From contig NZ_JAGPBB010000001.1 of assembly GCF_018063565.1 (NCBI RefSeq), positions 1 through 64,000 of the forward strand: a DNA stretch of 64,000 nt, given 5' to 3'. Made by a program: the position numbers and the translations under genes. The first letter of the stretch is position 1; the number at the start of each line of letters is the position of its first letter. Of this stretch, positions 35,896 to 43,469 are shown piece by piece. Source of the stretch: Rhodoferax sp. (GTDB lineage: Bacteria > Pseudomonadota > Gammaproteobacteria > Burkholderiales > Burkholderiaceae_C). The notes under the pieces were generated by a model. The model worked only from the letters and a program-made list of their open reading frames with translations, ran no database searches and was not told the origin of the DNA.

Positions 35896-35944
35896 AGGCG
35901 ATGCTTGCATCGTCATCGTTGAACTTCCCTGATCACCCAAGCCC

Positions 35945-36586
35945 ATGAAACTCTACAACTTCTTTCGCAGCGGAACCTCGCACCGACTGCGCATTGCACT
36001 CAATCTCAAAGGTCTTGCACCCGAGTATGTGGCGGTGGACTTGCGCACCGAGCAGCACCTGAAAGATGCATTCAAGGCCATCAACCCGCAACAGCTGGTG
36101 CCGGCGCTGGCCCTGGATGATGGCCAGGTGCTGATCCAGTCGCCTGCCATCATCGAATGGCTGGAAGAAAGCTACCCAACCCCCGCGCTGCTACCAGTCG
36201 ATACGCTGGCCCGTGCAAAGGTACGGGCGCTGGCTGCCATCGTGGGTTGCGATGTCCATCCCATCAACAACCGCCGAATTCTGGAGACGCTGCGCCATCA
36301 GTTCAAAGCCGACGAGGCGACCATCCATGCCTGGTGCAGCCATTGGATTGGGGCCGGATTTGACGCTTATGAAGCCTTGCTGGCCGCAGACACTCAGCGC
36401 GGTGCCTACAGTTTCGGCAAAACCCCGACTCTGGCCGATGTGTACCTGATCCCGCAGGTGGAAAGCGCGCGGCGCTTCAAGGTCGATCTGAGCCGTTGGC
36501 CGCTGATCAGCGCCATTGATCGCACTTGTGCCAGCCTGGCGGCGTTTCAGAATGCGGCGCCGGCCGTGCAGGCGGACGCGTCCTGA
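35945..36586 (+). CDS. nagL: maleylpyruvate isomerase (zeta-class GST family)
   Basis: A 213-residue glutathione-S-transferase-like enzyme that isomerises maleylpyruvate to fumarylpyruvate using glutathione. N-terminal thioredoxin-like fold with the active-site motif FRSGTSHRLRIALNLKG, then QLVPAL and the GSH gamma-glutamyl contact IQSPAIIEWLEE. The zeta-class helix motif CDVHPINNRRILE is clear. Last gene of the hydroxylase-dioxygenase-hydrolase-isomerase set, so the full glutathione-dependent gentisate pathway is encoded here. Maleylacetoacetate isomerase is the alternative name of the family. Confidence 0.92.
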   Translation: MKLYNFFRSGTSHRLRIALNLKGLAPEYVAVDLRTEQHLKDAFKAINPQQLVPALALDDGQVLIQSPAIIEWLEESYPTPALLPVDTLARAKVRALAAIVGCDVHPINNRRILETLRHQFKADEATIHAWCSHWIGAGFDAYEALLAADTQRGAYSFGKTPTLADVYLIPQVESARRFKVDLSRWPLISAIDRTCASLAAFQNAAPAVQADAS

Positions 36587-36614
36587 GTGGTGCTGGCCCA
36601 GCGGGCGTGATGGA

Positions 36615-37457
36615 TCAGGGTCTGGCTGGAGTTGGCGCTGCGGCATCGGCCAGCAAAAGTGTCTTGTCCATCCAGGCGCGCAGGTCCTGCCACATCTTGA
36701 GCATTTCGGCATCGGTCGGGGTGCGTAGCGCGCTGGGCAGTTCCACCGTCACGACGGGCGTACCACGGTGCACACCGCCGTAGTTGCCCAGCGAACCCGG
36801 AAACACCCCAACCTGGTCCAGGTACAGCCGTCCAAGCTGGGTGGGCGGCATGACCGGGCCGTCAAAGTCCAGCACACCATAGGGTGCGTGGATGCTGACG
36901 ATCACCTGCGGCTTGAAGTGGGCCATTTCGTCAAACAGGTACCTCGACTCAGGCTCACTCAGGGGTTTGCGCCCGGGCCAGCGACGTGGGTCTTTGCCGG
37001 TGCGCTTCTCCCAGTAGATCTTGGTCTCGCGCTGCCAGTTCGGGGTTGGAAAATTGCGGTTCAGGTCAACCCCGTTGGCGTTCATGCGCCAGGGCTTGGC
37101 TCGCAGCAAACCGTCGGGGTTGAGCACCGGGATGAAGCGCCAGTGGATTCGTTGTGGGTCCGTCTGAGCCAGTCTGAGCCAATGCAGCGCCACTGATGCA
37201 GACGACAGCTCGTCGCCGTGCATGGCGGCCACCAGCAAAACCCGCAGGCGTGGCGTTTGGGCTGCGATGTCGCGCACCAGAATGGGTCGCTTCTGCACAC
37301 TGTGAGCACCGCTGGGTTGTAGTCGCGCGTCAGCACACAAGGTCTGAGAGACGTTGGGTAATTTTGTATAAAAATCGGCACAAGCCCATATAGGAGTATG
37401 GTTTATAGATATAAATAGAATAGCTGCAAGGGTTTGAATTGGGTGGCGCAAGAACAT
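36615..37457 (-). CDS. exported M14-family zinc carboxypeptidase / murein peptide amidase-like
   Basis: A 280-residue exported peptidase (signal sequence FLRHPIQTLAAILFISI...). Zinc ligands of M14 are visible: HGDE (His and Glu of HxxE, in LLVAAMHGDELSS), the second His in VSIHAPYG, and the catalytic Glu in VTVELPS; NPDGLLR and DLNRNFP are substrate-pocket motifs of the MpaA/carboxypeptidase group. Start ATG 37457. Codons ~16-29, the end of the signal peptide, are formed by copy g of the AT-rich repeat (IWACADFYTK region), so the signal sequence is unusual. Convergent with nagL. Confidence 0.83.
   Translation of the reverse strand: MFLRHPIQTLAAILFISINHTPIWACADFYTKLPNVSQTLCADARLQPSGAHSVQKRPILVRDIAAQTPRLRVLLVAAMHGDELSSASVALHWLRLAQTDPQRIHWRFIPVLNPDGLLRAKPWRMNANGVDLNRNFPTPNWQRETKIYWEKRTGKDPRRWPGRKPLSEPESRYLFDEMAHFKPQVIVSIHAPYGVLDFDGPVMPPTQLGRLYLDQVGVFPGSLGNYGGVHRGTPVVTVELPSALRTPTDAEMLKMWQDLRAWMDKTLLLADAAAPTPARP
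37372..37411 (-). repeat. AT-rich dispersed element, copy g (M14 signal-peptide region)
   Basis: Minus strand: TATCT at 37411-37407 and GGGCTTGTGCCG from 37387; fixed 24-nt offset. The flanks are strongly AT-rich (TTTATATCTATAAA on the minus strand). Confidence 0.5.
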
Positions 37458-37542
37458 GGCTGGATTGTAAAAGGCCGGTGCCAGGTGGCGCTTTGGGCGA
37501 TGGCTTGGCCATGCTCTGGTGAATTCGGTTAAATTCACCGCA

Positions 37543-38061
37543 ATGTCGCCCAATTGCCCGCACCCGGCCGCGCAGTCGCCCGGATTTTCCAGCGCCGAGT
37601 TCCGTACCGCCTTGGGCATGTTCGCCACGGGTGTCACGATTGTCACGGCGCGCGCATCCGATGGCCAATTGGTCGGCCTGACCGCCAACTCCTTTAACTC
37701 GGTTTCCTTGTCGCCGCCGCTGGTGCTGTGGAGCCTGTCGCAGGCGGCACGTTCCATGGATGCCTTTCGCACTGGCTCGCACTATGCCATCAACATTCTG
37801 GCGGCCGACCAGCAGGCGCTGGCGTTGCGCTTTGCCAGCCGTGACCAGGACCGCTTTGAAGACCTGGCTTTTGCCCAGGGGCGATGTGGTGCCCCGCTGA
37901 TTGCCGGTTGCGTTGCCAGTTTTGAGTGTTTCAACAGAAGCCGCTATGTGGAAGGGGACCATGTCATCTTTGTGGGCGAAGTCGAGCATTGCAGCCATCA
38001 CGCGGGGGTGGCGCCACTGCTCTACCATGGCGGTCGGTTTTATACCGAGCATCCGCTTTGA
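37543..38061 (+). CDS. flavin reductase-like protein (DIM6/NTAB family)
   Basis: A 172-residue FMN-binding protein of the flavin reductase family, which supplies reduced flavin to two-component monooxygenases. Motifs: FRTALGMFATGVTIVTA, GLTANSFNSVSLSPPLVLW (FMN-binding) and SHYAINILA; C-terminal GDHVIFVGEVEHC with the GGRFY end. Start ATG 37543 (MSPNCPHP) is preferred; a GTG at 37519 is possible. Partner oxygenase is not adjacent. Divergent from the M14 gene. Confidence 0.87.
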   Translation: MSPNCPHPAAQSPGFSSAEFRTALGMFATGVTIVTARASDGQLVGLTANSFNSVSLSPPLVLWSLSQAARSMDAFRTGSHYAINILAADQQALALRFASRDQDRFEDLAFAQGRCGAPLIAGCVASFECFNRSRYVEGDHVIFVGEVEHCSHHAGVAPLLYHGGRFYTEHPL

Positions 38062-38091
38062 GGTCCGATCGTTTGCGCGACCCGCAGGCGC

Positions 38092-39423
38092 TTACCGCCC
38101 TGGCAACACGACGTCCAGTTGTGCACCGCCCAGCGGGCTGCGTGTGATGTTGAGCTGACCCTGATGGCTGGCTACCAGGTCTTGCACCACCGCCAGACCA
38201 ATGCCGTGACCCGGCACCTGTTCGTCAAGCCGCAGGCGTCTTTGTGGCGCGTTCTCCAGCGTGGCAAAACCCGGCCCGTCATCGGCAATGCGCAGGTGCA
38301 GCGCCCGGTTGTTCTGCCAGATGGCCACGGTCACCTGGGTCTTGGCCCATTTGGCCGCGTTGTCCATCAGGTTGCCCAGCAGCTCGAACGCATCACCTTC
38401 GTCGATTCGCCAGCCGAGTTCGGCTGAAATCTCCAGCGTCCAGCGCAAGGTCTTTTCGGCATGGACTTTGGTCAGCGTGTCGCGGATGCGTTGCACGATT
38501 GGCATCAAGGTCAGCGAGGGCGCAAACTTTGCTGCACCACCGGCGCTGGCACGTCCAAGCTGGTGCACCACAATGTCATGCATGCGGTCCACCTGCTGCG
38601 CCACCCGAGCCGGCAGTTCGGCGGGCTGGTCCAGGCTGGCACGCAGTGCGGCCAACGGGGTTTTGAGGCTGTGCGCCAGATCGTCCAGGGCGTTGCGATA
38701 GCGGGTTTGCCGCGCACGCTCCTGGTCAATCAGCAAGTTGAGGCTGTCGCCCAGCCCGGCCAGTTCGCGGGGGTAAGGCCCGCGGAGCCGGTCCTGCTGC
38801 CCGTGTTCGATCTGCTCGATCTCCCGCGCCATGCGCGTCAGCGGCACCAGACCCCAGCGCAACAGCAGTGTCTGAGCCAGCAACAACAGCAGCCCGCTGC
38901 CGCCCAGCCAGCGCCACAACGTGGCTTCAAAGGTGTGCAGCTCGCGGTCAAATCCAGCCTTGTCTTCGAGTACGTTGAAGCTCAACGTGGCTTGGCGCTC
39001 ACTGGCCGACCATTTGACGCCATAGCGGGCGCCCAGGTAGCGGATGCCCGCCAGTGGCACGATGTCGAACTGCCAGTCACCAATGCGGGGCGGGCCGGAG
39101 TCTGGCAGTGGATGACCCACAGCCGAGGCCGAGCGCCACACCTGCCCACTGTCGACGCTGGTGATGCTGGCCAGCAGGCCAGACCCGGGCAGCTCCAGCC
39201 GGGGCTCGGCCAGCGCTGCGGGCATGATCAATAGACCTTGGCCATCCAGCTCGGCTCCGGCCATCAGCAGATAGACCGTGGCTTGCAGGCGCGAAAAGTG
39301 CTGCGTGCGCAGGCTGTCGGCGTAAGCCTGGCGCACCGCCCAGCCGGCAGCCGCCAAGAAAGCCAGCAACACGAGTGCGGCGCCCCAGACCAGACGGGTG
39401 CGGATCGACGTGGGTGACTTCAC
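38092..39423 (-). CDS. sensor histidine kinase, PhoQ-like
   Basis: A 443-residue inner-membrane kinase: helix 1 at residues ~11-30, a periplasmic domain of ~145 residues, helix 2 around 175-195, a HAMP-like linker and then the kinase core. H-box DLAHSLKTPLAAL (phospho-His), N-box LGNLMDNAAKWA, G1 DDGPGF and G2 GHGIGLAVV are all present. The H-box form with SLKTPL is that of the PhoQ/QseC-like group. Its start overlaps the stop of the response-regulator gene (ATGA at 39420-39423). Confidence 0.92.
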   Translation of the reverse strand: MKSPTSIRTRLVWGAALVLLAFLAAAGWAVRQAYADSLRTQHFSRLQATVYLLMAGAELDGQGLLIMPAALAEPRLELPGSGLLASITSVDSGQVWRSASAVGHPLPDSGPPRIGDWQFDIVPLAGIRYLGARYGVKWSASERQATLSFNVLEDKAGFDRELHTFEATLWRWLGGSGLLLLLAQTLLLRWGLVPLTRMAREIEQIEHGQQDRLRGPYPRELAGLGDSLNLLIDQERARQTRYRNALDDLAHSLKTPLAALRASLDQPAELPARVAQQVDRMHDIVVHQLGRASAGGAAKFAPSLTLMPIVQRIRDTLTKVHAEKTLRWTLEISAELGWRIDEGDAFELLGNLMDNAAKWAKTQVTVAIWQNNRALHLRIADDGPGFATLENAPQRRLRLDEQVPGHGIGLAVVQDLVASHQGQLNITRSPLGGAQLDVVLPGR

Positions 39424-40091
39424 TGCAGCACGAAGCGGTAGCCGCGCCCACGCAGGGTTTCGATCGGCAGGTGTTGTCCGTGCGGGTCCAGCTTGCGGCG
39501 CAACCGACCAATCAGTACCTCCAGCACGTTACTGTCGCGGTCCTCATCGTGGGGGTAGAGGTAGTCAGACAGCTCCTGCTTGCTCACCACACGGGCACGC
39601 TCACGCACCAGATAGGCCAGCAGGCGGTATTCGAAGGTCGTGAGTTCCAGCGGCGCATTGTCCAAACTGGCCGTCTGCGCGGAAAAATCGATGCACAAGG
39701 GACCGAGTTGCAGTGCGTCGGAAGTGGCGTTGAGCGCGCGGCGCAGCAAAGCCTTCACACGTGCTGCCAACTCTGCAAACTCAAACGGCTTGCCCAGGTA
39801 GTCGTCGGCACCCGCTTCGAGCCCCTGTACCTTGTCCTGCCAGCTGGTGCGCGCGGTCAGCACAAGAATGGGCAGCGTACGCCCCTCCTGGCGTAAGGTT
39901 TGCACCACCTGCAGGCCGTTGAGTTTGGGCAAGCCCAAGTCGACGATGGCCAGATCCAGCGGGTACTCACGCGCCTGAAACAGGCCGTCTTCACCATCTG
40001 CGGCCAGGTCGACCCGATAACCCTGGGCTTCCAGCTGGCGCTTCAAGCCCAGCCGCAACACGGCGTCGTCTTCGATCACCAGCAAACGCAT
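39420..40091 (-). CDS. OmpR-family response regulator
   Basis: A 223-residue two-domain regulator. Receiver: acidic pair EDD (residues 7-9), phospho-Asp in LAIVDLGLPKLNG (~51), Thr in LVLTAR and Lys in YLGKPFEF. C-terminal winged helix ends with LIGRLRRKLDPHGQHLPIETLRGRGYR, typical OmpR/PhoP. It is co-transcribed with the kinase downstream and preceded by the PepSY-like gene (17 bp). Confidence 0.94.
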   Translation of the reverse strand: MRLLVIEDDAVLRLGLKRQLEAQGYRVDLAADGEDGLFQAREYPLDLAIVDLGLPKLNGLQVVQTLRQEGRTLPILVLTARTSWQDKVQGLEAGADDYLGKPFEFAELAARVKALLRRALNATSDALQLGPLCIDFSAQTASLDNAPLELTTFEYRLLAYLVRERARVVSKQELSDYLYPHDEDRDSNVLEVLIGRLRRKLDPHGQHLPIETLRGRGYRFVLQ

Positions 40092-40108
40092 CGCACAAAC
40101 CCGATCGG

Positions 40109-40345
40109 CTACTGGCTGCGGCCGCTGGTGGCATCGACCAGCACCACCCTCACCTCACCTTGCGGGGTGAGCAGCTTGACACGCCAAGCGGCGCGGCCAT
40201 TGCGATCGGTTTTTTCAACCGACAACACTCGCGCACCGCTGGAACCCTGGGCCATCGACGCCGCCTCATTGCGGCTGACCTGCGCGTAACCCGACACGGG
40301 CGACGCCAGCAACAACACACTGAGCAAACAGGCAAGGGTTTTCAT
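40109..40345 (-). CDS. small exported PepSY-like protein
   Basis: A 78-residue protein with a signal peptide (MKTLACLLSVLLLASPVSGYA) and a mature part containing a single PepSY-like unit (MAQGSSGARVLSVEKTDRNG...WRVKLLTPQGEVRVVLVDATSG, quoted in parts). It is the first gene of the operon with the OmpR regulator and sensor kinase; small PepSY proteins often precede PhoPQ-like systems and may modulate the sensor in the periplasm. Confidence 0.8.
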   Translation of the reverse strand: MKTLACLLSVLLLASPVSGYAQVSRNEAASMAQGSSGARVLSVEKTDRNGRAAWRVKLLTPQGEVRVVLVDATSGRSQ

Positions 40346-40407
40346 GATCGCGGCGGGTCAGACAAGTGGATGGGCAATGTTACCTGTGCTGGCCCGCGCC
40401 GGCTCAC

Positions 40408-40956
40408 TCAACGCTCGATGGGGTCCACCGACACACGCACCCGCAGGAACTCGCCCGGGTGTTCGCGGGTGGTGGTGGTGAAGGTCTGACCCCGGTACTC
40501 GTAGGCGACCTGGTAGCCCGTGATGCGGGTTTGCGGTTCATAGACGGTACGGCAACGCGTTTCGGGGCGGCGTGCCAATTCCTGTGGGCGCTCATCGAGC
40601 GAAATAGTGTTGTCACGATTGGCGATCTTGTCGCCGGCAACAGCACCGATCATCACCCCCAGCGCGGTTGCGGCCGTGCGGCCACTACCGCGCCCAATCT
40701 GGTGGCCAATCACACCACCGGCAATGCCACCCAGGATAGCACCACCAATCTGGTGCTGTGAATTGGGCGAGGCTTGTTCGTAACTCACGCGGGCCGGGTG
40801 TGCATCGCGCCAATGTTGGGTGCATTCGTTGCGTGGCACGCTGATGTTTTCAACCAGGGGCTGGGCGCTGCGCACCCGTGCCTGGTCGGTGTAGGTTTGG
40901 GCGTTCAGGTTAAACAGGCTGGCACCCAGCAGGCTGGCGAGGATGATGCGTTTCAT
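40408..40956 (-). CDS. glycine-zipper 2TM domain outer-envelope protein
   Basis: A 182-residue exported protein with signal peptide (MKRIILASLLGASLFNLNA) and a glycine-zipper segment GGAILGGIAGGVIGHQIGRGSG followed by TALGVMIGAVAGDKIAN, quoted in parts, the SlyB/Rcs-lipoprotein-like domain. No lipobox cysteine is seen at the cleavage site. The C-terminal part contains YRGQTFTTTTREHPGEFL, common in the DUF-type partners of this domain. A strong ribosome site (AAGGAGTCCTTC) precedes the ATG at 40956. Confidence 0.85.
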   Translation of the reverse strand: MKRIILASLLGASLFNLNAQTYTDQARVRSAQPLVENISVPRNECTQHWRDAHPARVSYEQASPNSQHQIGGAILGGIAGGVIGHQIGRGSGRTAATALGVMIGAVAGDKIANRDNTISLDERPQELARRPETRCRTVYEPQTRITGYQVAYEYRGQTFTTTTREHPGEFLRVRVSVDPIER

Positions 40957-41083
40957 GAAGGACTCCTTGGTTTGCGGGTTGGTATGGCAGTCAGTGTGCG
41001 TGCACCTGCCTGAACCAAGGCTGAACGAAACTGAAATAGTTGTCGCCGGCCGAACGATTTTCACAGCCAACGCAAACCCCCTG

Positions 41084-41482
41084 TCAAACGGGCTTGAACC
41101 GTTCGTCAACCGGCACACGGTAGGCCACGGCCAGACGGTTGGTCTCGTGGGCCAGGCCCACCACGGCCAGCAGCTCGGCATATTGCGCTTCGGTCATACC
41201 CTTGGCACGGGCACCAGCCGTATGGGACGCCATGCAGTAGTCGCAGTTGTTGCTGATACTTACTGATACGTAAATCAGCTCTTTGGTCAATGGGTCAAGC
41301 GCACCATGGGCCATCACCTGCTTGATGTTGCTCCACAGGCGGCGCAAGGTATCGGGATGATGTGCCAGCACTTTCCAGAAGTTGTTGACCCAGTCAGTGT
41401 TGCGCGTGGCCATGATGTCGTCATAGACAGCGCGCACCTCGGGTGTGGCCTGGTCGTATTCAATCGGGGTTTGCAGTGACAT
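41084..41482 (-). CDS. carboxymuconolactone decarboxylase-family (AhpD-like) protein
   Basis: A 132-residue AhpD/CMD-family protein. The redox motif CxxCxxxH is present as NCDYCMASHTA (around residue 84), which indicates a peroxidase/disulfide-reductase type member rather than a true decarboxylase. Start preceded by GGATCTCTATG; located alone between the glycine-zipper gene and an EamA permease. Physiological reductant unknown. Confidence 0.87.
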   Translation of the reverse strand: MSLQTPIEYDQATPEVRAVYDDIMATRNTDWVNNFWKVLAHHPDTLRRLWSNIKQVMAHGALDPLTKELIYVSVSISNNCDYCMASHTAGARAKGMTEAQYAELLAVVGLAHETNRLAVAYRVPVDERFKPV

Positions 41483-41606
41483 AGAGATCCTTGTTGCACG
41501 GGTTGGGATGCGGTAGTGCCTGATTTTGATCCGGCCGGTGCGATACTTTGCGCTCCCTGCATTGATTTATCTGGCTGCCCTGATCGGCGCGCCGACCCCC
41601 ACCCCA

Positions 41607-42536
41607 ATGACTCGCACTCAAAACAAAACCGCAGCGACGGTGCAACGCAAACTGCACCTGGACGGCCTGGCTGTGGGCCTGCTGATCGTCTGCAGTGCGT
41701 TCTGGGGCTTTCAGCAGGTGCTGGTCAAAGCCACGATTGTTGAGATCGCCCCCGTTTTTCAGGCCGCGATGCGTTTTGGTGCGGCGACCGTGCTGCTGGC
41801 ACTGTGGTGTCGCTGGCGCGGCATCGCGCTGCTGGGTCGTGACCAGTCGCTGTGGCCCGGTTTGCTGGCCGGTAGCCTGTTTGCGTTCGAGTTTGCCTGC
41901 CTCTACATTGGACTGCAGTATTCGGCGGCCTCACGTTTGACGGTGTTTCTCTACACCGCGCCGTTTTGGGTTGCGGCGTTGCTACCGTTTTGGGTGCATT
42001 CGGAGCGTCTGAGGCCACTTCAGTGGGTGGGTCTGGCATTGGCTTTTGTGGCGGTGCTGTATGCGCTGCGCGACGGGCTGGTGCAGGCGGCCAACCCGCA
42101 CCAATGGCTGGGCGATGTGATGGCGCTGGCCGCGGGCCTGGCCTGGGGTCTGACCACGGTGACCATCCGCACCACCCGGCTGGCGGTGATTTCACCCGAG
42201 AAACTGCTGTTTTATCAAATTGGCGTCAGCGCCTTGCTGATGCCCGCTTTGTCGCTACTGCTTGGGGAGCATTGGCACACCGGTTTCAGCGGCTTTGCCA
42301 TCACCTCGCTGCTGCTGCAAACCGTGGTGGGCGCATTTGCCAGTTACCTGGCCTGGATGTGGATGCTGGGGCGTTACCCGGCCACCAAAATTTCGGTCTT
42401 TGCCTTTCTGACACCGGTGTTTGCGCTGTTGTTTGGCGCGCTATGGCTGGGTGAGCCGGTCACCGTCACATTGATGGCAAGCCTGGCGCTGGTGGCCGTG
42501 GGCATCGTGCTGGTTAACCGCAAACCGACTGTTTAG
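41607..42536 (+). CDS. EamA/DMT-superfamily permease
   Basis: An inner-membrane exporter-type permease with ten predicted helices in two EamA repeats (first repeat from ~residue 22, second from ~residue 165 beginning LGDVMALAAGLAWGLTTV). 309 residues from the ATG at 41607 (MTRTQNKTAA), which I prefer over the upstream in-frame ATG at 41526 because the extension would add an unusual hydrophobic leader. Ends with VALVAVGIVLVNRKP. Substrate unknown; no link with the permease at the left edge of the window other than family. Confidence 0.9.
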   Translation: MTRTQNKTAATVQRKLHLDGLAVGLLIVCSAFWGFQQVLVKATIVEIAPVFQAAMRFGAATVLLALWCRWRGIALLGRDQSLWPGLLAGSLFAFEFACLYIGLQYSAASRLTVFLYTAPFWVAALLPFWVHSERLRPLQWVGLALAFVAVLYALRDGLVQAANPHQWLGDVMALAAGLAWGLTTVTIRTTRLAVISPEKLLFYQIGVSALLMPALSLLLGEHWHTGFSGFAITSLLLQTVVGAFASYLAWMWMLGRYPATKISVFAFLTPVFALLFGALWLGEPVTVTLMASLALVAVGIVLVNRKPTV

Positions 42537-42582
42537 TGGCCGGTGCACCCTGAAACCTTGGGGCCGTTCACGCCGAACGCGC

Positions 42583-43347
42583 TCAACTGTGCAAAATATC
42601 GCTGATCAGTTTGCCCAGAAGACTCAACACCAGCACCAGAAACAGCCGACGCAACCAGAGATTGCCGCCACGCATGGCCAGATGGCTGCCCGCATACGAT
42701 CCAGCCATCATGGCGGCCATCATCGGTATCGCCAGTTCAAAACGCACAAACCCGGCCGGAATGAAGTAGGCCAGGGCACCCAGATTGGTGGCCATGTTGA
42801 CCACCTTGGCGCAAGCGGTGGCGCGCATGAAATCAAAGTGAAACACCCGCACAAAAAGAAAGATCAGGAAGCTGCCCGCGCCAGGGCCAAAAAAACCTTC
42901 GTAAAAGCCGATCACCGAGCCCAATGCCAGTCCACGCGCCAAGTCGCGCTGACTGACCGGTCTCTGTGTGTCCTGTGCACCAAAGTCAGGGCGGAACCAG
43001 GTGTAGAGCAGCATCAGCACCAGCAAAACCACCACAAACGGCTTGATCCATTGGCCTGGCAACACCGCGATGGCGCGGGCACCCAGGTGGGCGCCACAAA
43101 ACGCCAGGGCCGCCGTTGGCAGCACCAGACGCCAGGGCAGTGTCATGCGTTTGGCGTACTGACGTGCCGCAGTGGCCTGTCCCACCACCGAGGCGAGTTT
43201 TTCGGTTGCGAGAAGGCTTGCCGGCGTCACACTCGGGTAAAGGGTGAGCAGCCCGGGGATCAACACCAGGCCGCCACCGCCCACTGACGCGTTGAGCATG
43301 GCCGCCACAAAAGTCAGTGGCAGCAAGATGAAGAGCTCAGGGGTCAT
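42583..43347 (-). CDS. TauE/SafE-family (sulfite exporter-like) membrane protein
   Basis: A 254-residue polytopic membrane protein of the TauE/SafE family, associated with sulfite, sulfoacetate or sulfolactate export or anion transport. Hallmarks: ASVGGGGLVLIPGLL at the N-terminus and the second-half counterpart GFYEGFFGPGAGSFLIFLF. Start ATG 43347 (MTPELFILLP); the open frame is longer. Divergent from the DUF2126 gene. Confidence 0.9.
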   Translation of the reverse strand: MTPELFILLPLTFVAAMLNASVGGGGLVLIPGLLTLYPSVTPASLLATEKLASVVGQATAARQYAKRMTLPWRLVLPTAALAFCGAHLGARAIAVLPGQWIKPFVVVLLVLMLLYTWFRPDFGAQDTQRPVSQRDLARGLALGSVIGFYEGFFGPGAGSFLIFLFVRVFHFDFMRATACAKVVNMATNLGALAYFIPAGFVRFELAIPMMAAMMAGSYAGSHLAMRGGNLWLRRLFLVLVLSLLGKLISDILHS

Positions 43348-43469
43348 GGGCAGGGCGTGGGCAGGTCGGCAGGCTTGCATTGTCGCTGCGCTGGCGCCCA
43401 GCGTTAGGCGATGATGCCCATGGTTTCAAGGCACGGTTGTTGCTTGTTGCATCACCAAAACCCCTTGTC